A stretch of DNA of 64,000 nt, from the NCBI GenBank assembly GCA_011634665.1, contig WAEK01000004.1, positions 3,102,001 through 3,166,000 of the forward strand, written 5' to 3'. The position numbers and the translations under genes were made by a program. The notes beneath the pieces were generated by a model, which was not told the DNA's origin, searched no databases, and worked only from the letters and a program-made list of their open reading frames with translations. The DNA is from Mortierella sp. BCC40632. Lineage: Eukaryota; Mortierellomycota; Mortierellomycetes; Mortierellales; Mortierellaceae. Positions 1 to 12,489 of this stretch are shown piece by piece. The number at the start of each line of letters is the position of its first letter. Position 1 is the stretch's first letter.

Positions 1-40
1 GAAGGTGTTCTCTATTTCTGGTTCGGTGGTCGAAATTCGG

Positions 41-44
<4 letters not shown>

Positions 45-72
<28 letters not shown>
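45..72 (+). repeat. (GA)14 microsatellite
   Basis: Perfect dinucleotide run, one of many GA/CT arrays in the window. Confidence 0.9.
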
Positions 73-75
<3 letters not shown>

Positions 76-1687
76 CCCGCACTTGTAGACCGAAGACAAA
101 CCCACCCACCCACCCCTTCCCTTTGGCTTTTGGGCTTTGTTCATTTCCTGGGCATGCGAAGAGATGAGATCTGGACAAGTTGCCCGTCTGCGGAGGACAA
201 ATGCCCGATGACATGGTAAACACTACCGCCGTGCCATGCCAAGCTCAGATAAGATCCAGGTAGGCCCATTGCCTCCGTTGGCGTGGATATACAGCCACAA
301 CGAAGGCAAAAGAAGAAAAGAAGAAAAAGAAAAAGAAAAAAAGGTATAAAACGTAAACTGATAATGACAACTCCCAGGAAGTAAGGAAGCGAAAAACAGC
401 GGATCAGCTCAGACCCCTTAGGACAAAGCATTCCTAAAGCAGATGCGTGTGGTTGGGCTGTGGTCAATAGGCCTCGCTTTGAACAGGGCCCTGAAAGAAA
501 TCCTTCGCCGCAGGGGTGGAGGAGAAAGAATCAGCCTGATAGGCCCAGCTTTGGCAGAGCGAGCCACGCACGCTGTCTGTTGCTCCTCATTCAGGTCTAA
601 AATGTTGCCACGCCTCTCTTGCTGTTGTTCCCTCCTGACCGAGCACGTTCCTCGGCCTCGGTCCTCTCTGTTTTATCAGGAGCCCGCCACCACACCGGCC
701 AGCTACACCGGCGTCAACAAAGGTGCAAGGTGTCCTGCACTGTTGAGGATCGGGATAGGTTGTTGCCCTATAAACCCCTTTGTGAACCTGACCACAGCTG
801 TCTAGAAGCAATGGAAGATCGATTGGCCTATGCCTATGCGAGACTCGGCCGTGGTCGAGGGGGAAGAAACGGCCATGCGAATCTTTTGTCGGCTAAAAAG
901 GCTGGCTTACCAAGTGTTCTTTCTATCAGACACAGTCTGGGAGAACAACGCGCGGCCAGCTGGGACACAGGAAAAGGAGACGGGAGAAGATTCGTGTATC
1001 AGGGTCGGATGCTCGGAAGAAGAGGAATAATGCCGGCTGGTCCCAAGGGGAGAAGGGGGAGGAAGGGGGGGAAGTCGGGAGAGAGAGAGAGGCAGAAAGA
1101 GAAAGGAAGAAGGAGAGAGCAGCAGAGACGACGACGATGGTGAGGTGTGGGCTGAAGCTGGAGTGATGGGTGGATCGTTGGAGGAGTGGAGTGAATGAAG
1201 TGAAGCCCTAGAGGAAACGAGTTGGCTGAGGGCTGCAGGTGGGTGGAGGAGAGGAAGGAAAGGGGAAGGGGGAAGGCACCAAAGAACCGACAACCAACAA
1301 AAGAAAGAAAGAGAAACGGTGGTCAAGAGAATTTTATGAAAGAAGGCCAGTCAAGGATTCTCTCTGCGAACAGAGCGGCATCAGGCGGACACGCGCTCTC
1401 ATATCCACCCAATCCCTAGCACTGGCTCTTGCTCTCGTGCGCTCTCTGTCCACTTGTGTATTCAAAAGTCTATTGACACCTACCCGAAGGGAATCCTGGG
1501 ATAGGAACCAGGAGCAAACGACTGCAAGAAGGACTACCGGGGTGGATGGAGTCGGATGGTGAGAAAGTGGAGACGGTCGATAGATATGATGAGAGAGTCG
1601 TGCTGGAAGGCTGGGTGGTCTCCACTCCTGTCAAGACAAAGATAACGAGAGAAAGAAAAGAGAGGAAGAGAGGAAGAGAGAAAAAGA

Positions 1688-1738
<51 letters not shown>

Positions 1739-2219
1739 ACAAAGAGAAGGAAAGAGAGAGAGAAGGAAAGAGAGACTGAGGAGAGGAAGCGAGAGGGAGC
1801 AAAGAGTGAAAAGAGGCCATCGCAACTCAAGCTCCATGCACCGAACGTGTGTGCGCCAACAGAGCCTATCGGGGCCATGACAAGGCCAGGGTCGTCGATG
1901 GAGCACCGTGTCCGTATCCAATCCTGCCCACAACATGCTGCGAACAAATGCACGACGGAAATTGCACGGAGAGAAGGCACGCTTGCCCTTCTCGCTGGGC
2001 CAGAGACAAATGAAGGGGGCAGGAAAAGACCCAGCGAGCTATCAACATATCGTGGCCATGGTTTTGCGGGATCTTTACATTAGGAAAAAGGGAACGGTCT
2101 CAATGTAGGTGACCACATCCAAAAGCCCTATCGCCCAGAGACTGTCCAGTCCACACACAGAACAATGCTTTTTGTTCAGAGCAAAGATCGTTGTGCAACC
2201 GCGTATTTAAAAAAAAAAA

Positions 2220-2695
2220 ACGGCGACTCGGTTTGTGTTTGTTCAACACAACAACAAGCTGAACAACTCGTGAAAGAAGTTTATTTAAAAAAAACAAGAG
2301 AAATCTGACTGGAATGGTTGCGAAGGAAGGGTGGCGAGGAAAGCAAGCGCTGGAGAAGTCGCGTGTTCTGCTTGATGCGTTCGACCTGCTCGGAGAATGG
2401 CAAGACTTGCGTCTAAAGCAGGGATCTCCTGCAGAAGGTGTCCATCCATCCAATGTTGCAGGAGAAGGAGTTGAGGGGAGACATGGTAGCGACTAGTGAC
2501 CGCGGATGGATGGCACAAGAGTCGACAAGAGCCAGAAGAGTCGAATAAGAATCAGAACAAGTGAAAGGCCCCAACAGGGCCGAACACCGCTGAACTCCGC
2601 ACCGACCGCATCAAGGTTTTATTGGCGGCAAGGCAAGATTGGATAGGAATCTTGCTTGCGTGAGAGCCGCTGCTTTTGACTACTACTCGACGAAG

Positions 2696-2746
<51 letters not shown>

Positions 2747-2830
2747 CCACCTTGCCTTCCGAAAGAGTGGAACCAGAGTGTATGCAGTTTCCAGTTTCCA
2801 GTTTCCAGTGGTGGCTCTGAAGATGCCAAG
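2220..2830 (+). repeat. Diverged direct repeat, copy A
   Basis: Shared blocks in the same order as copy B (about 4060-4440): a gaatgg..gaagg..tggcga segment, 'ttctgcttgatgcgttcgac', 'ggatctcctgcagaag', 'ccaatgttgcaggagaag', 'atggatggcacaa', 'agagtcgaacaag'-like text, 'cagtggtggctctga'. Copy A carries a 40-base CT array and a triple agtttcc that copy B lacks. No terminal inverted repeat or coding frame is conserved. It could be a decayed non-autonomous element or a segmental duplication. Confidence 0.7.
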
Positions 2831-2994
2831 ACCTAGACATCATTTTTACGCGTTTGCTCTCCCTGCTGCCGTCACTGCGTCACCTGAACACCTTTGACGG
2901 AAGGAGGAGGGGGGTCCAAGCCATCAAGCGACTCAAAATGCGTACGGCCACGGGGAAAGCTTGTGTCACCCATCCATCGCCCAAGACTCCCACC

Positions 2995-3676
2995 ATGGCT
3001 CACTTTCTCACCACTAGGACATTCTTTTCTTTCTTCTTTCTCTTTTCCATCTGCATCACCTTTCTCACAAGTATCCATCCTACCATGGCCACTATCGCTT
3101 CTGAATACGCTGCTCTAGGCGAATCCTTCCGCACTCTGCGAACTCAAAAGGGTCATTGGGATGGCGAAGACTCAAACCCTGCAACCGATAATTTCAATGG
3201 CGAGAAGCATCAACTCATGAAGGTAGGCTTGTGAATTGATGCATTTGCCTGCCTTGCCATCCGGCCATCCGGTCTCCATCCGGTCTCCATCCTTGCACTT
3301 TTTTTTTACACTGATCTAATGTCATTCTTGTCTTTGGTTCATATTTCAGCAATTGGGAGAATATTTTGGCAGGCCAGGAACTGCGGCTTCAGATATCCTA
3401 ACGACCATGGGTAAACCAGACGAGATCAAGCAGACCCTGACCGATGATGTCTCTCAGGTGTCTATGATGCCAGGCGTAGCTCTTGGCGGGTCAGGCCAGC
3501 ATGCTGTTGGAGCTGGTCATGGTGATTTTGATGCGACGGTGATGCCGAGCAAAGTCTCTGAACAAGCGATGTATTTTATCTACAAGTGGCGAGGAAATCA
3601 TGACTACCTGTGGTTCAAGATTGACGCTGTCAAAGAGACGGTTCTTGAGAGTGAATGGTACCACGCTTATGAGTAG
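2995..3676 (+). CDS. Small protein of unknown function, two exons
   Basis: Exons 2995-3222 and 3350-3676 join in phase 0 across a GT..AG intron (gtaggc..tttcag). They give 184 residues from the first ATG or 154 from the in-frame ATG at 3085. The longer form would begin with a very hydrophobic Phe-rich stretch that could be a signal anchor. The shorter form begins MATIASEYAALG and is the likelier cytosolic product. Exon 2 has TTMGKPDEIKQTL and ends YLWFKIDAVKETVLESEWY. That layout (a GxPDEI turn, then paired aromatic beta strands) faintly recalls the SmpA/BamE fold, but this is only an impression. I do not recognise the family. The gene sits between two copies of a diverged direct repeat. Confidence 0.75.
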
Positions 3677-3822
3677 AATGAAATGCGTACGAGCGCATCC
3701 AAGTAAAGCTGCTTTGTTGTCATTATTACTATTATCATTCTTCTTCTTTTTAACCAGGCCGGGTCGCCGATGACCAACGTGGGAACACTCCCAGATCAGT
3801 AGATGGATCTGACAGTAAAGGT

Positions 3823-3873
<51 letters not shown>

Positions 3874-5053
3874 ATAACGGAAAGAGCTAACCAAAAAGAG
3901 AGGGAGGACTGGACGAGACTGTGCGAGACCATGGATCGGGTGTGAAGCTATACAGTTAGCGCATTTGGGACGTCTTCTGCTTCACACTGTCCATCACTCG
4001 CCACTACCACCAGGATGAACTACACCCCAGACATTTATTTCATCACAAAGTGTTTAGATCGACAACCCGATTTATGTTTGCTCCTTACTCTAGTCACGTA
4101 TGAGGAGAAGTATATTTGAAGGGCAAAAGAGTCCTAGTAGGAATGGATGAGAAGGGATGGCGAGTGTTGGAGAAGTCGTGTTTTCTGCTTGATGCGTTCG
4201 ACCCAGTCGGATCTCCTGCAGAAGATGTTGATCCAATGTTGCAGGAGAAGTCAACTAGTGATCATGGATGGCACAAAGAGTCGAACAAGAGTCAGGACAA
4301 GAGTAAGGCTCAAGACAGAACACCGCAGAACACAGTATCTCTGGCACCTCCTCATCCTCCGAGTGAGAGAGAGAGTGTGTATGGAACCAGAGAATACATC
4401 CGGTAGTGAACAGTGGTGGCTCTGATGGTGTCTGACCCCTTGTTGGTTCTCTACTCTCTAGTCCTCGTGAAGAGGACTGCTCTCTGGGACCCTTTGTTAA
4501 TCGTGATTAATCGAGCAAGTATAGAGACCCTGAAGGAGGGATGAACTTCTTACGAACAGCATCTGCACAAACCATGCCAGACTGTGCTCAAGCGTGAATC
4601 CTAGGATATCACTGTCCATTGTTGGCCATCATCACCAGGGTGAGCTTCAAACAAAGGCGACCCTGAAGAGTCGTCTGCTTGGTCGATGCTCCTCTTGCTG
4701 ACCCTCTACACAGCATTCTCAAAGAAAAGTCAGGACTGAGATCTCCATTCAATCTGGACTACATTCATCGACTACTAGTCCATTTGCATGAGCGAGAGGC
4801 ATCTGAAGAATGAACAGTCATTTCTCTAGTCTGCCTGGCAATCCCACTATCGGACCATCTCATACAAAAACATCCTTGGTGCATCACAGCTCTATTCTTA
4901 CCGCAGTCGAGCTAGACACGATGCAATACGTAGCCTAGTCCTCCCCTCCTCGGCGCCCATTGTCTGTTTCGATCCTTTGCTATGAGCATTGGATTAACCA
5001 AGGAGACGAGTCGGGAATTATGTCCACGGAGGAGATACGGTAGTCCAAATATG

Positions 5054-5096
<43 letters not shown>

Positions 5097-5465
5097 CTCC
5101 TCCTCCTCCTGCCTTGCGTGTTAAACTTTTTCCTTGTGTTAGGTCTTTAATGCTTGTTTAACTGACCGAGTGGTCAACCCCGTTGGCCACGCGCCCTGCG
5201 AGGAGACGCACGATTGAGGTGGCCACACAACCCTTATTATGGGCTCTTGTCAAGACCCTTGCTTGGATCCGGGTTGACCATCTGTTTGTGTCGACAGGGT
5301 CTTGTTGCAATGAACAGAAGCAATGTTTGTCTGGGCTTTTCCCTCCTCTCTATTTGATGGGATGGGCAAAGCAACAGGGCCATGACGGTTTTGTTGTTGA
5401 TCAATGGCGGACACGGCGTTGGATTCACTTTGCCACTTTGAAGGTGGAATGGTGCCTTGAAGCGC

Positions 5466-5499
<34 letters not shown>

Positions 5500-6058
5500 C
5501 TGCGGCGAGAAAGTAGAGGAGGAGACTACCCGAGGCAGGACAATGGTAAGGATGATGCTCACTTGTCTGTTCTGCCAAACTGGAAACTGGGTCTGGTGGC
5601 GAGGACGACAACCAAAAAAGGATGAGAAATGGGATGACAGGACAGGGTTTATGGGAGAGGAGAGTCTGTGGAACGGTATGCCCGAGCAAGTCTCATCTTC
5701 CGCCAACCTGTCTTTAGCTGACCGCAGCGCATTTTTTTATTTTTATGTTTTTTGGATACCTCAGCCGCCTTTTAAAGATGTCTCTCATTTGCTGCATCGT
5801 TGTCTGCTTGACTCTTTTCCTCGCCACCATTCGACTTTCATTTCATCTGATTCCGCATTTGCTTGCTTGTTCTGCTTTGCACACTCTTTCCTCTCTCTCT
5901 CTCTCTTTCTCTCTCACACACACTCACTCGCTCACTCTCTTTCTCTTCCTCCTCACGCTTCTTCTCTTCGCTGCATTCTTTCCCCACTTTCCCCTTCTTC
6001 TTCTTCATCACCTGCATCGAGCCACCACCCTGCTCGACCCGCTCCCATCCCAAGGGTG
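3677..6058. other. Spacer with repeat copy B and SulP upstream region
   Basis: It contains a TC array at 3825-3870, repeat copy B at about 4060-4440, a (TCC)n tract around 5050-5110 and a (GT)14 at 5468-5495. Between 4440 and 5050 the sequence is of normal complexity but frame-broken on both strands. It may be an old decayed gene or element, and I cannot name it. From about 5870 the sequence is strongly pyrimidine-rich up to the SulP start codon, as expected for a fungal promoter and leader. Confidence 0.6.
4060..4440 (+). repeat. Diverged direct repeat, copy B
   Basis: Partner of the repeat at about 2220-2830, in the same orientation. The most obvious shared text is 'ttctgcttgatgcgttcgac', 'ggatctcctgcagaag' and 'ccaatgttgcaggagaag'. 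The last shared block ('cagtggtggctctga') ends near 4424. The copies differ by many substitutions and indels, so the duplication is not recent. Confidence 0.7.
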
Positions 6059-9000
6059 ATGCATCCTTCGCGAACCTCGTCTGCAAAGCCCAGCGGACAA
6101 CCCTCCCGCGGCTACGGATCCGTCGCCCACTCTTCCCAGCCTCTCACAGCTGCCACCTCTCCACCTCCTCCTCCTCCACCACCACCTCCTCTTCTGCCCG
6201 AGTCTTGCCCAACCTTACCCTTGACCAAAGACTCTTTGGCCGACTCGCCTGCGACAGATCGTGAGGTCAGCAGCAACGCCTCACTCCCCCAGCTGACCTC
6301 TTCCTCGGACGAACCACCGTCGACCTCTTCTCCACTCGACCGACGACGCCCACCACCCCTCCTCCAACCTTTCCTCAATACCAGTCGCTCGGGTCGTGCT
6401 CCTTCACCTGCCGCAACCGCTTCACCATCCTCCCGCTCCTCCTCACTAGCACGCGCCGCCCAAAACTGGAGCGATGCCTCAAATCCATCAAAAGGCCAGG
6501 CCTGTTGGGCTTCCACTCTGGGATTCGTCCGCCGGCGGCTACCCATCCTCACATGGCTTTTCTATGACCCAGGATACGACTGGCGAGGTGATCTCTCAGA
6601 AGACATCTTTGCAGGAGCTAGTAAGTGTACTCTCCACTACTTTTCTCTCTCTCTCTCTTCTTTTTCTCTATCTCTGCTGTTTCTTGTCCTTTTTTCTTTT
6701 CTTCTTTCTTTTCTTTTTCGTTTCGTTTTTCCTCTCCCGCACTTGGTTTTCATTTGGCTGGTGTAAGAATCTAGAGAAACGGGCGACCAGGTGCCAGTCA
6801 AAAAGGATTATTATTTAGGTCCAGAAGTCGGATCAGGAGCCATTAGAGTCGGAAGAGGAGCAGAATCTCGAAAAGCGTCTCTGAACTTTGAAATGGTCAA
6901 CCATTGTGGGTTCTTTCTTTTTTCGCTGCTATTATTTTTTGCTCGGCGGGCACCAAGGGTCATATGGGAGATAACGGTGTGTTACTGGCAGCACTTTCAC
7001 ACGACTCGACCGGGACGAGTGGATCGATTGAAAGAAGGAAAAAATCTTTTGAGAGAGAGAGAGAAAGAGAGAGTCAAAGGACGAGCTGAGTTGAGTCTGG
7101 GGCCACAGGTCAGACACATGGGCGCTGATTTGCTCTAGTGATTTGGCTGGAGAAGGAGTCGTTATTAACCTTCTTTCTGGTATGCTTCCAGGAAAGGTGG
7201 CCTAATTTTCTCGGGGTACATCCATGCCAAATAAGCGCAATTGCACCACCCGATCATTCCATCCTGGGCTTGTCCAGCCCCTCGGGTCTTGGGATACTCG
7301 CCTTGGATGTCAGTGCCTTGCCTTGGATACTCTGCAGATCTGTGAGCCTCTTTGTGGACCTGTCTCTTCTCCTTTAATGCTATCCTTTTTTTTAGTCACT
7401 CCCCTGCCCCCCTCCCCCTGTTCTCCTCTTCCTCCTTCTTTTCTCCTTTCTCCCCTGCCCATCATATGTGACTCCAGCATAGGGCCGGATGACGAATATC
7501 TCTTGGTGCTATGGCGATTGATGCGATCAAAAAGTCAATTAAGAACCCCGAACCTAACCGACTCGCTTTGCCTCGCCCTTCCGTATTGGTCCGCTTGATC
7601 CCATCTTCATCTTAGCTATTGCCGCGGTCATCATACCTCAGAGTATGGCATACGCGATGCTGGCATCGCTGCCCGCCGTCCACGGCCTCTACACATCTCT
7701 AGTTCCAACCGTCCTCTACTCAATTCTCGGGACAAGCAGGCATATGTCGACAGGAACATTTGCCATCACATCACTGCTCCTTGGCCAGCTAGCACATCAG
7801 ATTCTCACCGACCAGGGTTATGACGGGTCAATCCCAGATGAAGAATATCATCAACGATACCAGCCACTCTGTCTCGTGCTGACCATGGTCGTAGGCTTGA
7901 TCCAGATCGTGCTCAGTATGGCGCGACTGGGTCAATGGACGTCACGACATCTCCTACCTGTAGCATTGGTTTCGGGGTTCAATACCGCGTCGGCCTTTCA
8001 TATCGGAACACACCAGCTTAAGCATCTCTTAGGAATGAACCCAGCCCGTGAGAGCGGAGCCTTCAGCATGATCAAGACTTGGGTCTGGATCGTACAACAC
8101 TTTTGGGAAGAGGTCAACCTATACTCACTCTTCATGGGCCTTGCCGCAATGGCCCTCATGTATGCCCTGCAGCGCATCGAACATTATCGCCGATCCAAAG
8201 CCGATATATCTCTCGTGGCCCCCTCTCCAACTCCCTCGACCTTGCCTTCGACATCACCATTGATTCCACGCCAGTTTCCGGCGCTCCCCTCGCCAGCATC
8301 CCCCTATCCATCTTCCTCTGGATGGCCATCATCGTCATCTCCACCCACTGCCCCTCATTCAAACTCACTACCATCGTCAAAGACAAAAACTGGCTGTGGA
8401 TCGCCACGACTCCCAGCGCCATCTCAGTTGCCTCCCCCCTTGCCACCTCCACGATCCAATGCTCGACCCTCAGCTCGTAGGAACAGCATTGTTCCGGCAG
8501 CAGTGTCTGACCAGGCTTTGTTGACTGTCCAGGACATTGTCATGGAAAGAGGTCACGACTGCGACAGTGGTAGCAGCAGCAGCCCTACATGGTCTCCATC
8601 TACAAGCCCTAGTCAGACTCTACCATATGTTACCCCATCAACCAAGACTGGATCTACACAAAAACAACTGCAGTCGCAAAGCTCGCTCGACTGGTCAAGG
8701 AGAAGCCATGGGTATGGACCAGGACTGCCATTGCCAGGCACAGGGACAGGCGCAGGATCAAGAGCAGGCCGAGGACATCGATACCCAAAACGGACTCCCT
8801 CGGGACACTTGGTCACGGGACATGAAGTGCCAGAGATGTATAGCCGACGAAACAGCGACCGACCTAGGAGCACTAACAAGCACGAAATTGCATCGCCTCC
8901 CAAGGTCCATCGGTTCAAACATACACTTTGGCCACCAGGGTCGCAACCAAGATCACCACGACTATCCAACCCCTGCTTCAAGCCACACTCTGCCCAGGAG

Positions 9001-10218
9001 AATCAGCCTCTTTTGGCTGGACAGACGTTCTCGCGCAGTGCACCATCATCAAGAAGAGGCTCTACTGAGAATCCGACAATTGGCTTAGAATGGGGCACTG
9101 GCACAGGTGGGGATCTAGACAGGCTAGGCAGTGGACGCAACGCTAGCGCATCCAACCTGTTACTTCCGGCATCGTCTCCTTCACGAATGGGATCATCATG
9201 GAGACAACAGAACGAGAACTCGATAGAGGCACATGGATATGACGACGATTATGACTACGACTATGATCATGACTGCGACTTTGATTGTGAGCATGTGCAG
9301 GAGTCACGATCGAGATCAGGATCTGACCCTGTCCCCGTACCGGCACCGATCAAGGACGAGACCAAGTGGCGACTCCGAGTCCCCATGGTTCATTTTCCGA
9401 TCCCCGATATCTTTTTATGCGTTGTCCTGTTCACAGCGGCTACTGTGTACTGGAATCTGGACAAGGAGTACGCAATCGAGGTGATTGGCTACATCCCAAC
9501 GGGTCTTCCCAGTCCTGCTTGGCCATTGGCAATTGCCCAGACACAGACATGGACATGGGCTGAATGGCAACCCTTGATCTGGCCCGGCATTTTGTTGGCG
9601 ATGGTGACCTATGTCATGTCACTGTCGGTGGCCAAGCATTTCGGACGTGAATACGAATATGAAGTGGATGCAGATCAGGAGATGTTGGCCTTGGGCATGG
9701 GATCGTTTGTGGGCTCGTGCTTTGGCGCGTACGTATGTACAGGCAATCTGACACGGTCGGCGATCCTGGCTCAATTGGGGGCCAAGACCCTGTTGGCGTC
9801 TCTTGTAGGGGCGTTAGTGGTGATGATGAGTCTGTTGTGGTTCACGGTGTTGTTTGAACGGATCCCGAATACGATCCTGGCTGCAGTCGTGTTAGTGGCA
9901 CTGAGGTCTTTATTGTCTCATACCATGGAAGCGAAGCGATTGTGGCGAGTAGGTCGGAGGAAGGAAGCGTTGATTTGGTGGAGTACATTTGTGTCAGTGA
10001 CCGTGTTCAGTATCGAGATTGGACTTGGAGTTGGATTGGCGGTGGTGATCCTTCTCAAGCTTTACAAGAACTATGGCAAGTTCAAGAAGAGTGTCATCTT
10101 GCGGATCAAACGATCTGTCGCCTGGCAGAGGTTTATGTTGATGCTTGGATTACAGAGTCCATTGTTTACGACCCGTGGTCGAGGGTTGTATGCTGGTGAT
10201 GATGAGGACGACTATTAA
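6059..10218 (+). CDS. SulP/SLC26-family anion transporter with large loop insertion, no STAS
   Basis: Exons 6059-6620 and 7616-10218 join in phase 1 (GTAAGT..CTTAG, 995-base intron). The join restores the SulP signature DIFAGATIAAVIIPQSMAYA and gives about 1054 residues. Family members carry sulfate or other anions across membranes. The N-terminal ~160 residues are Pro/Ser-rich, followed by RRRLPILTWLFYDPGYDW, the usual entry to TM1. TM helices follow to about residue 380 (ALMYALQRIEHYRR). A Ser/Pro/Gly-rich segment of about 380 residues (388-768) interrupts the loop just before the PFPIP-like motif (VHFPIPDIFL). The second membrane half includes GSFVGSCFGAYVCTGNLTRS and IPNTILAAVVLVAL. The protein ends about 50 residues after the last helix (YAGDDEDDY), so the usual C-terminal STAS domain is missing. 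The frame is open upstream to 5183, but that part is low-complexity and I start at 6059. The substrate is not deducible. Confidence 0.88.
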
Positions 10219-12261
10219 GCTTTAAGGGAGCTGTCTCTTATTCATTTTCTCTTTTCTGTTCTGTTTTCTTTTCTTTCTTTTTCTTCTTCTTGGGGTCTTG
10301 TGCTTTCTTTCTAGTATACAGAAGAAGAAGAAGAGGGGGGTAAAAAAAAAAAAACGACAGCCTGGACAGTTGCTTGCTATTGTTCTTGTACATTGCAATC
10401 CTCCTTTATTCTCCTCTTTCTTTCTATTGTTTCCATAGCTGCTTGTATACTCTACTCTTTACTCATACTCTTATATAATTATTGCATTGCCTTTTCAGCC
10501 CTTGTGTATTGTAGCATTAACTCATCCTTTCCTATTTTCCTTGCACATCTCCCATAAAGGATTTGCATGCGATAGCATGCATCATCGTATACTCTTTTTA
10601 CAATTCTGCTGTTTTTTCTTTTCTTTTTTGCAAGGTTATTCTGTTTACTTTGAGATCTCGGCCTCTGGAAGACTGTCATCAGTGAAAAGTGCCATAGGGA
10701 GTTTGTTTTCCTACTACTCGCACGTTTGTTTGGCCATATGTTTAAGGGAGGAGGGGATGTGCTTTGCCTGAGATCCCTGTTGTTACTGTTGTTGTTTTTC
10801 CAAGGGCTTGGTCCAGTACAGAGTTTGTTGTTGCAAGATTTTTTTTTTTTTATTTTAGTGTACTCGATCGAGACTCACTTCTGTCGACGGGAGGATTGTT
10901 GGCTTGTCCAAGAGAGGAACTCGGGCCCAACCTCTCGGGCCCACTGGCTCGAGCACGTTCTTAGACTACCTGTGTAATAGAGAGTGGGCCCATTTTTTCC
11001 CCTGGGGTTTTTTTTTATGCAGCAGAACCTCACCAAGCTGGAAGCATATGGGTGGCAAACCATTCTTTCCCCCTCCGCCCTCTGTAGACAGAGAGAGAGA
11101 GAGAGAGAGAGAGTCGAAAGATGTGCATGTGTGTCCTGGGCGGTGGTGGAATTCCCGATCGAGCTCAGGAACACACCTTTACTCACCATCCTCCTGTGAT
11201 CCCTCTCCCCCAACGTGTCTCTCCCTCCAACACTCCGGTCATTGCGGTCGTTCCAACCAATCAGAGCCGAGAAATAGCCCGCCCACTCGGGATGATCTCT
11301 CTTCAGTGGATCAGCACTACAAGAGCAACATCGATTCTGACTCGGAGCTCCAGTTCACTCTTTTCCTCTTGTCCCCCTCTCCTCGGCGCCCTCCCTTCTT
11401 GGCGGCCTCCTATCCCCCTTTCCCTCTATCTACTACAGATCTGCGAGATATTTATGGCGCGTATTGCAAGTGGAAGGTCTCTCTTTCTCTTTCACTCCCT
11501 TTTCTTTTTGGATTGCTCAACGTACTCCAATGACGATTCAATCTGGTGCCTGCTCCAATCCGGACCTTTTTTCTTCTTTTTCTTCTTCTCAGATAAAAAA
11601 GAGCCTCCAGCAGAGTCGGGTTGAAGCTGCATCATGCCGCCTATTTAAAAAAAATAATAGATAGTTGCCTCACAAGATGCATTGTTCCTGAATACGTAGC
11701 TGTCAGACACTCCTTCCTTCCATCTATTCCTCTGTCCTTTGCTCTCACCTCACCAACATTCGTGACTGTCATCCCCGCTGTTACCAATTCTACATCTTTT
11801 CCTTGTACTTTTCTCTATACCCAAAGCATTGAGATTGATGTCCAAACTGTGTGTGTGTGTGCCACAAGCAAAAGAAAAATTATTGGGAAATTTTGTTTGA
11901 TGAGAAATACATTATTGGACACAAAAAAAAAAAAAAAAAAAAACTGGTGCATGGGGGGTGAATGGTGAATGAGCAATCGGGATATCGTCCTCCTTCTCTT
12001 TGTTATACAAGACTTCGCCCTCTTCTGCACTGCTTCAGCCAAAAAAAAAAAAAATTTATGTGTTTGTTTGTATGTCTGTGGTTTTGTGCCTGGGCGCGTA
12101 CACAGAAAATACTAGCCCAATTGAGCAAAAAAGAATTGGTGTTTCACCATTTTTTTTTTTTTTTCATCCTTTTTTTCTTTTTGGGAAGTCTGGAGTTTTC
12201 AAGATGCAATGGTGATGAGAAATACGAGTACTACGCGTCGTGCCAAAGGAGAAGGGATCAT

Positions 12262-12301
<40 letters not shown>

Positions 12302-12447
12302 ATTTCTTATTCCTCATTTCTCCTCTTTTTCCTTTTCTTTTCTTTTCTTCTTTTTTTCCCCTTTTCCATGGAAGAGTAGTTGATGTCCTGAAAAGAGAGG
12401 GCGCGAGACCCTACCCTACAAGTCTGGTTTGGCCAAAATTCCAGGGC

Positions 12448-12489
<42 letters not shown>

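Larger units (their letters stand above)
1..2994. other. Gene-poor spacer with GA/CT microsatellites
   Basis: I see no convincing gene here. The open frames are short, purine- or pyrimidine-driven and antisense to one another. It holds a GA array at 45-72, an AG array at about 1690-1731, a CT array at 2703-2742 and a 7-base tandem (agtttcc, three copies) near 2790-2812. The part from about 2220 to 2830 is copy A of a diverged direct repeat whose partner lies at about 4060-4440. Confidence 0.7.

Noticed and set aside
5183..6766. 527-codon plus-strand frame
   Set aside because: Its first ~290 codons are GT, CT and CCN repeats without family likeness. Only the part from 6059 to 6620 is supported, as exon 1 of the SulP gene.
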